NCBI GenBank assembly: GCA_910589655.1
Contig: CAJUTJ010000078.1
Span: forward strand, 1 to 7,489
Source of the DNA: an uncultured Acetatifactor sp.
GTDB taxonomy: Bacteria; Bacillota; Clostridia; Lachnospirales; Lachnospiraceae
DNA: 7,489 nt
Direction of reading: 5' to 3'
Shown here: positions 1 through 5,922 of the stretch, in pieces
How positions within the stretch are numbered: the first letter of the stretch is position 1
Layout: each line of letters starts with the position of its first letter
Program-made: the position numbers and the translations under genes
Notes under the pieces: generated by a model
Told to the model about the DNA's origin: nothing
What the model saw: only the letters and a program-made list of their open reading frames with translations
Databases searched by the model: none

Positions 1-759
1 GCCCATCGTGTCACAGGTATAGCCGGTTTCGGAAAGAAGCTGGTGGAGCTGGGCTTCTATGTCGCCGTTCCCTCTGAACATCACATAGGCGGAGACAACG
101 CCGGAATAATCATTGTCCACGGGATAGGTATAGGTCAAAATATCCGAATGGGCGTCCACAAAGGCTTTCGACACGACCAGCCTCCCGATGTTGCTCAAGC
201 TGTCCGTTTCCCAAAAGCCGCAGAGGGTAAAATCGGTGGTATATAGCTTTCCCTTTACTTCATAGGTCAGAGAAACGGTTTCCCCGATCTGCGCCGGTAC
301 ACCCAGGGCGTCCAGCGTCTTTGTGTCCGCGATGATCTCATGTTCCGCTTCGGGCCGGCGGCCTGTTGTGGGCGTGTAGCGGGCAAATTCCAATGCGGTG
401 TCGTCCATATACCACAGGTCAGAGCGCCAACGCTCCAGGCCCGGATTTTGCAGCCGGTAGGACACCGCTTTTGTATAGGCGATACGGTCAATCAGGGAGC
501 TTCCCGCTATATCGTTGTAAACTTCATCGCTGATATAATTTAAGACCGCCTGCCCATCACCACCAGCCTTGCGGATATTCTGATCGTGAACGGTGTCCAT
601 CAGGCCAGACCCAAGGGTGAAGATCGTGGTAAAGAGTATGGTTGTCAGAACGATTGCGATAATCGCAATGATGTTCCTGCTTTTGCTGGCCTTAAAATAG
701 CGGCCCGACAGCTTTTTGATGACCGCACCATTGTTGTTGCCGAATAAAATATCATTCAT
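1..759 (-). CDS. FtsX-family ABC transporter permease, N-terminal 253 residues (runs off left edge)
   Basis: The reading frame is open from an ATG at 759 to base 1 with no stop, so only the N-terminus is present. The start follows a purine-rich ribosome site (AAAGGGGGCG) and lies 14 bases after the ATPase stop, so the two are co-translated. Residues 1-28 are a basic cytoplasmic stretch (KKLSGRYFKASKSR), residues about 29-52 form one hydrophobic helix (IIAIIAIVLTTILFTTIFTL), and the rest is a hydrophilic domain expected outside the membrane, as in MacB/LolE-like permeases. A BceB-type permease would show several helices early, and this one does not. It should pair with the adjacent ATPase to form a membrane complex that uses ATP to move or dislodge an envelope-active compound, lipid or peptide. 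The substrate cannot be told. Family assignment is good; the substrate is unknown. Confidence 0.9.
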   Translation of the reverse strand, partial: MNDILFGNNNGAVIKKLSGRYFKASKSRNIIAIIAIVLTTILFTTIFTLGSGLMDTVHDQNIRKAGGDGQAVLNYISDEVYNDIAGSSLIDRIAYTKAVSYRLQNPGLERWRSDLWYMDDTALEFARYTPTTGRRPEAEHEIIADTKTLDALGVPAQIGETVSLTYEVKGKLYTTDFTLCGFWETDSLSNIGRLVVSKAFVDAHSDILTYTYPVDNDYSGVVSAYVMFRGNGDIEAQLHQLLSETGYTCDTMG

Positions 760-773
760 TGCCTGCGCCCCCT

Positions 774-1439
774 TTACTCAAAAATCCTGCCGTCCTCAAT
801 GCGGATAATACGGTCGGCAAGCTGGGCGATCTCGTTGTTGTGGGTAATCATCACCAGCGTCTGATGGAATTTGCTGCTGGTCGCTTTCAAAAGTCCCAGC
901 ACATCGCTGCTCGTCCGGCTGTCCAGATTGCCGGTCGGTTCGTCTGCCAGAACGATGGCGGGCTTGGAAACGAGGGCGCGGGCGATAGCGACGCGCTGCT
1001 GCTGTCCGCCGGACAGGTTGTTGGGCATATTGTTCAGCTTGTCCCCCAGGGCCAGCAGGCGCACCACCTCATCCATGAATTTTTCGTCCACTGTATCGCC
1101 GTCCAGCTCCACGGGCAGGACAATGTTTTCATAGACATTCAGGACAGGGACAAGGTTGTAGTTCTGGAAGATAAAGCCGATGTTGCGCCTGCGGAAGATG
1201 GTAAGCTGCTCATCGTTCAGCTCGGACAGCTCCTTGCCCTTGATCTGAACGCTGCCGGAGGTGGGCACGTCCAGACCGCCCATTATGTTCAGCAGAGTGG
1301 ACTTGCCGCTGCCGGAGGTCCCCACAATGGCGACAAATTCCCCCTGCTCAATGGAGAGGGTCACGCCGTCCAGCGCCTTTGTGATGTTCGGCTCCGTTCC
1401 GTAGTATTTTTTAAGGTCAGTTGTTTGCAAAATGCTCAT
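774..1439 (-). CDS. ABC transporter ATP-binding protein (MacB/LolD/BceA-like)
   Basis: This is a complete 221-residue ATPase. Walker A is GTSGSGKS at residues 40-47, the Q-loop is near Q92, the signature LSGGQQQ is at 142-148, Walker B is IVLADEP with E167, the D-loop follows (TGNLDS), and the switch histidine is H200. This pattern, including the SGGQQQRVAIARAL stretch, is typical of ATPases that serve FtsX-type permeases. The frame stays open to 1508 and another ATG lies at 1451. I chose the ATG at 1439 because GAAAGGATGG sits at proper spacing before it and the homologous region starts there (MSILQTTDLKKYYG); the longer version would also translate the promoter repeat. It is followed at once by the permease gene. 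Promoter repeat copy A, directly upstream, suggests control by the response regulator encoded at 5919-6602 (inference). Confidence 0.96.
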   Translation of the reverse strand: MSILQTTDLKKYYGTEPNITKALDGVTLSIEQGEFVAIVGTSGSGKSTLLNIMGGLDVPTSGSVQIKGKELSELNDEQLTIFRRRNIGFIFQNYNLVPVLNVYENIVLPVELDGDTVDEKFMDEVVRLLALGDKLNNMPNNLSGGQQQRVAIARALVSKPAIVLADEPTGNLDSRTSSDVLGLLKATSSKFHQTLVMITHNNEIAQLADRIIRIEDGRIFE

Positions 1440-1454
1440 GGGTTGCACCATCCT

Positions 1455-1556
1455 TTCTGTGATGCCGCTATCATAACAGCCAATTCTCACAGAAATGTCA
1501 CAGGCCACTGATTTTTTACCCTTGAAATGTCACAATCCTGTGACATTTCAAAAACA
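1455..1556 (-). promoter_or_regulatory. Promoter/operator repeat, copy A (drives the ABC transporter genes)
   Basis: Read on the minus strand this repeat has an upstream box TCACA-N4-TGTGA (1530-1543) and a proximal box TGACA-TTTC-TGTGA (1487-1500), with centres 43 bp apart, then an extended -10 TGTTATGAT (hexamer 1470-1475). The ATG is about 30 bases beyond. The upstream box is the core of a perfect 13-bp-arm inverted repeat (1522-1534 with 1539-1551, four-base centre). Both boxes fit the TnACA-N4-TGTnA form described for BceR-like regulators. No good -35 lies at 17 bp, and the proximal box occupies that region, as expected for an activator-dependent promoter. Copies B and C lie at 2403-2504 and 3501-3564. 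The upstream edge stops about one base before the stop codon of the preceding gene. Regulation is inferred; the repeat and its symmetry are directly visible. Confidence 0.8.
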
Positions 1557-2375
1557 TTACTTATTCGGTTCTAACATTTCAATTTCAGGATTTACTAAAA
1601 CGTTGTTAATCATTGTTTCAGGATATTTTGCAAATAACTCAGGATGTACCTTTTGTGTATTTCTCCAAACAGCGTACTCTTTGGAAAAAATTTTATGATC
1701 TGGCATGGGTAACTGTTGAAACAGTTCTTTGTCCCATAAACAAGCGGCAAGCTGATATAATCCGTGTGCAGGTACAAAAAGTGTTTTATCTGTATCAACA
1801 TCAAAATCTGCCCGCATAACTCCTTTACACAAAAGTCCTAATTGCACTCCCGCTTCTTTTGGGTTTTTATCATACATTGCAAGTAAGTAAGCGATTGTCG
1901 CCCGTTCCCATTGCGGCCTCTTTCCGCATACAAATTTTTTTGCCCTCGGAACGGCATAATCTAAAACGCTATTGTCCTTGCGCCAAAGTCCGATCAGCAA
2001 ATCGGTGGCAGGCCTGTATACAGGGAAAATATGGTTTACTGGTTCTGTTTTTTGGGGAACAAGCAAATCCAGTGTTTTCATATTTCCCACAGCAAGCGCT
2101 TCCAGCATTTCAAGAAAAGCCCAATAATGAGTATCTCCACACATCAAAGAACACAAACTTCTGAAACAATTTTCTTGGTAAATAAGGTTATTCAACCTGT
2201 TCCAGTCTTTGTCCATCAGCACTTTCCCAAGACATTGTGCATATGGAAAGAATCCGATGTGTGCTGAAATACACTTGAATACACACCCTGTTTCAAGATA
2301 CCTCCCCATCATTAAATTGACGTGTTCATCTATTATTTGTGATATTTCTCCCCATTCGTTTTTATATTGTCCCAT
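1557..2375 (-). CDS. All-alpha protein resembling Imm49/PoNi-type immunity proteins
   Basis: This 272-residue protein has no signal peptide or membrane helix, so it is probably cytoplasmic. It reads as a series of amphipathic helices: residues 83-105 (HYWAFLEMLEALAVGNM), 121-142, 155-187 (WERATIAYLLAMYDKNPKEAGVQLGLL) and 204-220 (HGLYQLAACLWDKELF). A helical array with scattered conserved-looking Trp, Phe and Tyr resembles polymorphic-toxin immunity proteins of the Imm49 or DUF1911 (PoNi) type. This is recognition by eye and could be wrong within the helical-repeat class. The ATG at 2375 was chosen because AAGGA lies eight bases before it; the frame is open to 2432 but that part is promoter repeat. 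GC content is low (27% and 40% in two lines counted) against GC-rich neighbours, which suggests separate acquisition. It has its own promoter (copy B), and no toxin gene is next to it. Confidence 0.75.
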   Translation of the reverse strand: MGQYKNEWGEISQIIDEHVNLMMGRYLETGCVFKCISAHIGFFPYAQCLGKVLMDKDWNRLNNLIYQENCFRSLCSLMCGDTHYWAFLEMLEALAVGNMKTLDLLVPQKTEPVNHIFPVYRPATDLLIGLWRKDNSVLDYAVPRAKKFVCGKRPQWERATIAYLLAMYDKNPKEAGVQLGLLCKGVMRADFDVDTDKTLFVPAHGLYQLAACLWDKELFQQLPMPDHKIFSKEYAVWRNTQKVHPELFAKYPETMINNVLVNPEIEMLEPNK

Positions 2376-2402
2376 AATTCTTTTCCTTTCCAAATATGAA
2401 CC

Positions 2403-2504
2403 TGTCTGCGCGGTCACTTTTATAACAGCCAATTCTCACAGAAATGTCACGGGCCGCTGGTTTTTTACCCCTGAACTGTCACAAGTTTGTGACATTCCCA
2501 AAAC
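2403..2504 (-). promoter_or_regulatory. Promoter/operator repeat, copy B (drives the helical immunity-like gene)
   Basis: This matches copy A at 73 of 83 positions without gaps over 2422-2504. The -10 is TATAAA (2419-2424) in the same extended TGn context. The proximal box is at 2436-2449 (identical to copy A) and the upstream box at 2479-2492 (TCACA-AGTT-TGTGA), again 43 bp centre to centre. Around the upstream box the arms are kept (8 bp) while three of four central bases differ from copy A, which is what selection on a dimeric binding site would leave. The gene's ATG is about 44 bases beyond the -10. Confidence 0.8.
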
Positions 2505-2558
2505 TTTTTCATATATATGGTGGCTTCAGAGGTTTTGCCGCAGCTATTCTGCTTTTGA

Positions 2559-2597
2559 AAACGTGGGGCAGGAGTTATAAAATCCTGCCCCACGTTT
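2559..2597 (-). terminator. Intrinsic terminator after the SUKH gene
   Basis: A perfect 15-bp GC-rich stem (arms 2559-2573 and 2583-2597, nine-base loop) lies 59 bases after the SUKH stop codon. On the minus strand the stem ends in a short T run (TTTT at 2561-2558). It sits between the SUKH gene and promoter copy B, so the next gene should depend on its own promoter. The T run is short, so efficiency may be moderate. Confidence 0.75.
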
Positions 2598-2624
2598 CAT
2601 CCGTTCCATGCTGTTTTCTACTTT

Positions 2625-2644
2625 AATCTACAAAAATCTACAAA
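2625..2644. repeat. Perfect tandem duplication of a 10-mer
   Basis: AATCTACAAA occurs twice head to tail between the SUKH stop codon and its terminator. It is probably a replication-slippage product; no function is evident. Confidence 0.7.
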
Positions 2645-2655
2645 CTGGAAGCTGT

Positions 2656-3438
2656 CTATTCTTCCTCGTCCGGCTTGAATACCTTCAAATAGGCGGGACG
2701 GCCCTCCGCCTCCTCGCCGTAAACATACAGCGTATTGGTCTCGGTATCCAGGCAGGTGTGGCAGAAGCGCCCGCCGGGGAAGGGGTAGGGCTCACACAGC
2801 CGCCGGAAGTCTACGCCGCCTGCGGACAGGACCTTTTGGATTTCGACAGGGTCCTCGATCTCATCCGGCTGGGCCCTTGGCTCCAGATTTAGAAGCATGA
2901 TGTCCAGGAGGAAGGACTGGATGGAATTGGAAAATGGAGTCCAGCTGTATATATCGTCCTGGTCGTTGTAGTATACCGCCGGGTTGGGCTGGGTCAAATC
3001 CTCCGCTTTGATGCCCGCGTACCAGCAGCCCTGATTTTCGCACCAGAACAGCAGATAGTTGCCCGTGACCTCGCCCCACTTCTCCCGGGGCAGGGCGCGT
3101 ATCTTTGCCAGCTCCGGGTAGTCCTCTTCGCCCGGCTGGCTGAACGTTTCCAGGTCCTCGTCGATATGATCGTAGGAGAAGGTCAGGCGCTTCTGAAAGC
3201 GCTTGGCCTTTTTGTCCGGGATGAATATCTCATGCAGGGCGCAGTTCAGACTGGCCTTGCCGCAGGCGCGATAATAGTCCCGCAGGGCGGCAGGGAGGCG
3301 TATCCCTGCCGCCGTCTCATAGGCGGCAATCGTCTTCTCGGAAAATCCTGTTGCTTTCCCCTCTCCAAAGCCGAACAGCGGTTCCGCCCACTGAACCAGT
3401 TCGATGGGGGAAATCTGATACCGCTTCTCGCTCATCAT
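2656..3438 (-). CDS. SMI1/KNR4 (SUKH superfamily) protein, probable immunity protein
   Basis: This 260-residue soluble protein carries the SUKH signature. An N-terminal segment at residues 34-60 (TIAAYETAAGIRLPAALRDYYRACG) shows the typical E..x..G..LP..L..YY pattern. A later half at 121-186 (WGEVTGNYLLFWCENQGCW, then PAVYYND, then W..F..S...FLLDIML) matches the usual strand-rich core and closing helix. Bacterial SUKH proteins are best known as immunity proteins that bind polymorphic or contact-dependent toxins; no toxin is visible here, so it would be an orphan immunity gene. The C-terminal 60 residues are acidic and end in DEEE. The start is ATG 3438 or ATG 3435: the site GAAGGAAGG fits either, and the first is given. 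GC content is visibly higher than in the immunity-like gene downstream. It is preceded by promoter copy C and followed by its own terminator, so it is a one-gene unit. Confidence 0.88.
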   Translation of the reverse strand: MMSEKRYQISPIELVQWAEPLFGFGEGKATGFSEKTIAAYETAAGIRLPAALRDYYRACGKASLNCALHEIFIPDKKAKRFQKRLTFSYDHIDEDLETFSQPGEEDYPELAKIRALPREKWGEVTGNYLLFWCENQGCWYAGIKAEDLTQPNPAVYYNDQDDIYSWTPFSNSIQSFLLDIMLLNLEPRAQPDEIEDPVEIQKVLSAGGVDFRRLCEPYPFPGGRFCHTCLDTETNTLYVYGEEAEGRPAYLKVFKPDEEE

Positions 3439-3500
3439 AGTCCCTTCCTTCAAATTATTCATATTGTTGAATGACAGCGCCTCTATACAAATTCAAAATT

Positions 3501-3564
3501 GCCTGTGCTTCCGCTATCATAACAGCCAATTGTCACAGAAATGTCACAAGCCGCAGTTTTTTTC
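3501..3564 (-). promoter_or_regulatory. Promoter/operator repeat, copy C (drives the SUKH gene; upstream box missing)
   Basis: Positions 3511-3563 match copy A at 48 of 53 bases. The -10 TATGAT (3516-3521) and the proximal box (3533-3546) are intact. Similarity ends at 3564, one base before the stop codon of the upstream gene, so the second box expected near 3576-3589 is absent. The leader to the SUKH ATG is about 75 bases. With only one box, this copy may respond more weakly than A and B (inference). Confidence 0.78.
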
Positions 3565-4269
3565 TTAATCATATTCCGCGCAGATATACTTGAAATCCAC
3601 CGTCCTGTTTATCGCTGACAAGGCGTGTTCCTCAATATATTTTGACATGATCTCCTCTGCATATCGGAAATTCTCGCCTGGATGACCTGGAGCACAGCGC
3701 ACCATTGTAATCAGCATCCTGTTATCGCCTTCGATGTTTTCAGACGGATAGTTGCCGGCACAGTCGCAGGAATCCTCGTCATGGTATTTCTGCCTTACTG
3801 CTTCCACCTGATCCGCTGTGCCAATCACGGCATGGTAATCCATGTTATCGGAGTCGCAATAATACTCGATGAAAAGCCTTGCCACAACATCCGTACATTG
3901 CCGGATCTGTTCAATAATGGCGTCCGCGTTCCGAACAGCAAAGCTCCGAATCTCCTGTCTGGCGTGCTCCTTGTTTTCATAGCGGATGTACAAGAGCGTC
4001 TCATGGCCGCCCAATATGGCGGTGATGTTCTGGAGTGCTCCATCTTTGCCATAGACGGCGCGGAGCGTCCGGATGAGGTCGTCCTCCGACACGTTATACA
4101 GCGTCATCCCACGCCAGTCCTCCCCGACAGGAATGTCATAGGTGAGCATTTGATATTGCGCGTCATAGTCAAAGGAAATTGCGTCGTCATCGTCAATGTC
4201 TCTGCTGAAACCGGCGAGGCTGTACGCGCCTGCTTTGTAAATGAGTGGAATGTTGTGTAATTCTGACAT
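3565..4269 (-). CDS. Unrecognised acidic cytoplasmic protein, 234 residues
   Basis: I do not recognise a family. The protein has no signal peptide or membrane helix. It is acidic, with a run of aspartates at residues 24-29 (DIDDDD) and an EYYCDSDNMDY stretch near 135-145. Predicted structure alternates strands and helices: a strand-rich N-terminus (to about 60), a mixed middle (LLYIRYENKEHARQEIRSF at 92-110), a helix at 114-135, and a C-terminal part with MLITMVRCAP and a helix at 202-216. Four cysteines lie in the C-terminal half. The ATG at 4269 was chosen for AAGGAGAA nine bases ahead; the frame continues to 4299 but without a better site. It lies 73 bases after the acetyltransferase gene, with no convincing promoter or repeat copy between, so it is probably read from upstream. 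Lying beside two immunity-like genes makes another immunity role possible but unproven. Confidence 0.8.
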   Translation of the reverse strand: MSELHNIPLIYKAGAYSLAGFSRDIDDDDAISFDYDAQYQMLTYDIPVGEDWRGMTLYNVSEDDLIRTLRAVYGKDGALQNITAILGGHETLLYIRYENKEHARQEIRSFAVRNADAIIEQIRQCTDVVARLFIEYYCDSDNMDYHAVIGTADQVEAVRQKYHDEDSCDCAGNYPSENIEGDNRMLITMVRCAPGHPGENFRYAEEIMSKYIEEHALSAINRTVDFKYICAEYD

Positions 4270-4342
4270 TTTGGTATTCTCCTTTTTTAATGGCCACACT
4301 TGAAAGCAAATAAGGTTTTTGATGCAAAATAACCACCCAAAC

Positions 4343-4852
4343 TTATAGTTTCAAACTATATCGCAAAAGATTGTATTGATGGCCGTCTTTGCTGTCTGTT
4401 TTAGCTGCCGAAGAAATCAGTGAAAAGCCGAATGACTTTGCCAATCGGTTAGAAGCTGTGTTTTCATCCCTCGCTGAATAGATAAACTCTTTTGCGTCAA
4501 ATTTCTCCCTGCAATATTGAATCAGACCTTGAAGAATCTGCCTACCAAATCCTTTCCCCACATAGTTCGGCCCCAAACATATTCCGGCCTCCTGATATAT
4601 GAAAGGTTCGATTTTCTCTACACCCGCAAACCCAATCGCCTTACCGCTTGTTTTTTCATAAACCAAATAAGTGTCATGCTCCTTCTGAAATGCGATGGTT
4701 TTCGTGATTCTTATTTTAGCGGCTTCTTCGCTTGTGGTAATCGTCCACTCCATATATCTCGCGCTTTCCGGCTGTGACCAGACATTGTGGTACATTTCCG
4801 TCCAATCCGAAAACTTTGCTTTATCTAGAATAAGGCTTTCTGTTTCAATCAT
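4343..4852 (-). CDS. GNAT-family N-acetyltransferase (RimJ/RimL-like)
   Basis: This 169-residue protein is typical of single-domain GNAT enzymes, which move an acetyl group from acetyl-CoA to an amine. The N-terminus (IETESLILDKAKFSDW) resembles the Acetyltransf_3 type. The acetyl-CoA pyrophosphate-binding motif A is at residues 94-107 (LGPNYVGKGFGRQIL), and the C-terminal motif ENTASNRLAKSFGF at 130-143 is also characteristic. The acceptor could be a protein N-terminus, a small amine or an antibiotic; sequence alone does not say. The start is the ATG at 4852, seven bases after GGGGGGAG; an in-frame TTG two codons earlier is less likely. It follows the kinase stop by 35 bases with only a ribosome site between, so it is probably the third gene of the regulator-kinase operon. 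It looks more AT-rich than the SUKH gene, pointing to later insertion. Confidence 0.92.
   Translation of the reverse strand: MIETESLILDKAKFSDWTEMYHNVWSQPESARYMEWTITTSEEAAKIRITKTIAFQKEHDTYLVYEKTSGKAIGFAGVEKIEPFIYQEAGICLGPNYVGKGFGRQILQGLIQYCREKFDAKEFIYSARDENTASNRLAKSFGFSLISSAAKTDSKDGHQYNLLRYSLKL
4344..4360. repeat. 17-bp palindrome over the acetyltransferase stop codon
   Basis: TATAGTTT and AAACTATA are perfect inverted arms around a single C. The palindrome covers the last codons and stop of the acetyltransferase gene. One central base is too little for a stable RNA hairpin, so it would act, if at all, as a DNA site. No function is assigned. Confidence 0.5.
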
Positions 4853-4887
4853 GTTCAAACTCCCCCCAATCCTGATCGGATTACAAA

Positions 4888-5922
4888 TTATGATCCGCGA
4901 GGAAGAAATACAGAAAATGTAGAGCCGCTGCCTACTGCTGAAGTTACTTTGATATAGCCGCCCTGCATGGTGATGATCTCGCGGGCAAGGTACAATCCTA
5001 TGCCAATGCCCTCAACATCGTGTACTTCTTCCTCACGATAGAAGCGTTTGAAGATCATCCCCTGTCTGTTCTCCGCGATGCCCTTGCCGCTGTCTGTAAT
5101 GTCAATTTTCACATACAGCTCCCAGCTTTGGACGGACACCTGAATAGTGCCGCCCGTTGGTGTGTACTTCACAGCATTATCCAAAATGTTAAACAGGGCC
5201 TCACTTGTCCATTTCTTATCATGGGCCAGCAGTATATCGGATGGACAATCTACGTTGACATGAATGTTTTTCTTTTCAGCGTTCAACAGAATACCGCCCA
5301 GCGCCGACGCCAAGGTATTATAAATCGGCTGCGTCTTTCTGTCCAGCGAGATCACGCCGGTTTCCAGCCGTGAGGTCTTTATCATGGCCTGCATAAGAAA
5401 GTCCAGTTTTTCAAGCTGGCCGCTGGATGCCTGCAAAAATTCCTGACGCTTTTCTTCTGTCACAGGCTGTTCAAGCAAAGTGGCGTTTACCATTTGAAGA
5501 TTTGCAATCGGCGTTTTCACCTGATGGGAGATGTCAGAAATCAATTCCTGCAAATCAGCCCGCTCTTTCGCTACACATTCTCGATTTTCTCGCATAACTT
5601 CATATAGGCGGACAAGCCGGTGATTGATTTTATAAAACAGGTTTTCTTCCTCATAGACCTGCGGTGGGGCCGATGCCCCGTCCAGCATATTGTCTATTGT
5701 TTCGCACAGCCTGTCCGAAAACAGCACCAGCTTTCGGCGCAGAAAGGCCACGAAAAGAGCTACACAGATGAACACCAGCAGGATAAACAAGAGGCCCAAC
5801 CAAGCGATTGCCTGTTTTCCGGTAAGGAGAAAAGCCGCAGTCACGGTCACAGCGGAGAGCAAACCTAAAAATACTGCTCCCACAGCACAGGCGCGGTTGA
5901 TGGAAAGTTTGCTTTCATTCAC
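4888..5922 (-). CDS. Sensor histidine kinase, intramembrane-sensing (BceS-like)
   Basis: This 344-residue kinase has two helices near residues 11-33 and 40-61, joined by about six to eight residues (TGKQAIA). So there is no extracellular sensor domain. This is the layout of BceS-type intramembrane-sensing kinases, which take their signal from a partner ABC transporter in the membrane. The catalytic parts are complete: H-box SHQVKTP with H133, N-box FNILDNAVKYTP with N249, G1 DITDSGKGI (274-282), F-box FKRFYRE, and G2 GIGIGL (305-310). The start is taken as GTG at 5922, because the GTGA overlap with the regulator's TGA and the GGGGGG eight bases ahead make translational coupling likely. An alternative start seven codons earlier lies inside the regulator gene. 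Its partners are the adjacent regulator and, presumably, the ABC transporter now about 3.4 kb away. Confidence 0.95.
   Translation of the reverse strand: MNESKLSINRACAVGAVFLGLLSAVTVTAAFLLTGKQAIAWLGLLFILLVFICVALFVAFLRRKLVLFSDRLCETIDNMLDGASAPPQVYEEENLFYKINHRLVRLYEVMRENRECVAKERADLQELISDISHQVKTPIANLQMVNATLLEQPVTEEKRQEFLQASSGQLEKLDFLMQAMIKTSRLETGVISLDRKTQPIYNTLASALGGILLNAEKKNIHVNVDCPSDILLAHDKKWTSEALFNILDNAVKYTPTGGTIQVSVQSWELYVKIDITDSGKGIAENRQGMIFKRFYREEEVHDVEGIGIGLYLAREIITMQGGYIKVTSAVGSGSTFSVFLPRGS

Noticed and set aside
1440..1508. N-terminal extension of the ABC ATPase to the far upstream start
   Set aside because: The extension translates the promoter repeat; a proper ribosome site and the family's usual N-terminus place the start at 1439.
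759..1511. Long plus-strand frame of 250 residues opposite the ABC ATPase
   Set aside because: It is the antisense shadow of a gene with all ABC motifs; it shows no domain and no ribosome site of its own.
1522..1551. Perfect 13-bp hairpin as a terminator of the immunity-like gene
   Set aside because: No T run follows on the minus strand, and copy B keeps the same box core away from a gene end, so an operator explains it better.
1455..3564. The spaced repeats as a CRISPR array or integron attC sites
   Set aside because: Spacings are gene-sized and irregular, no integrase or Cas gene is present, and the repeats contain a promoter -10 in front of ribosome sites.
3682..4260. Plus-strand frame of 192 residues opposite the unrecognised acidic protein
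   Set aside because: The minus-strand frame has a good ribosome site and fits the operon direction; the plus frame has neither.
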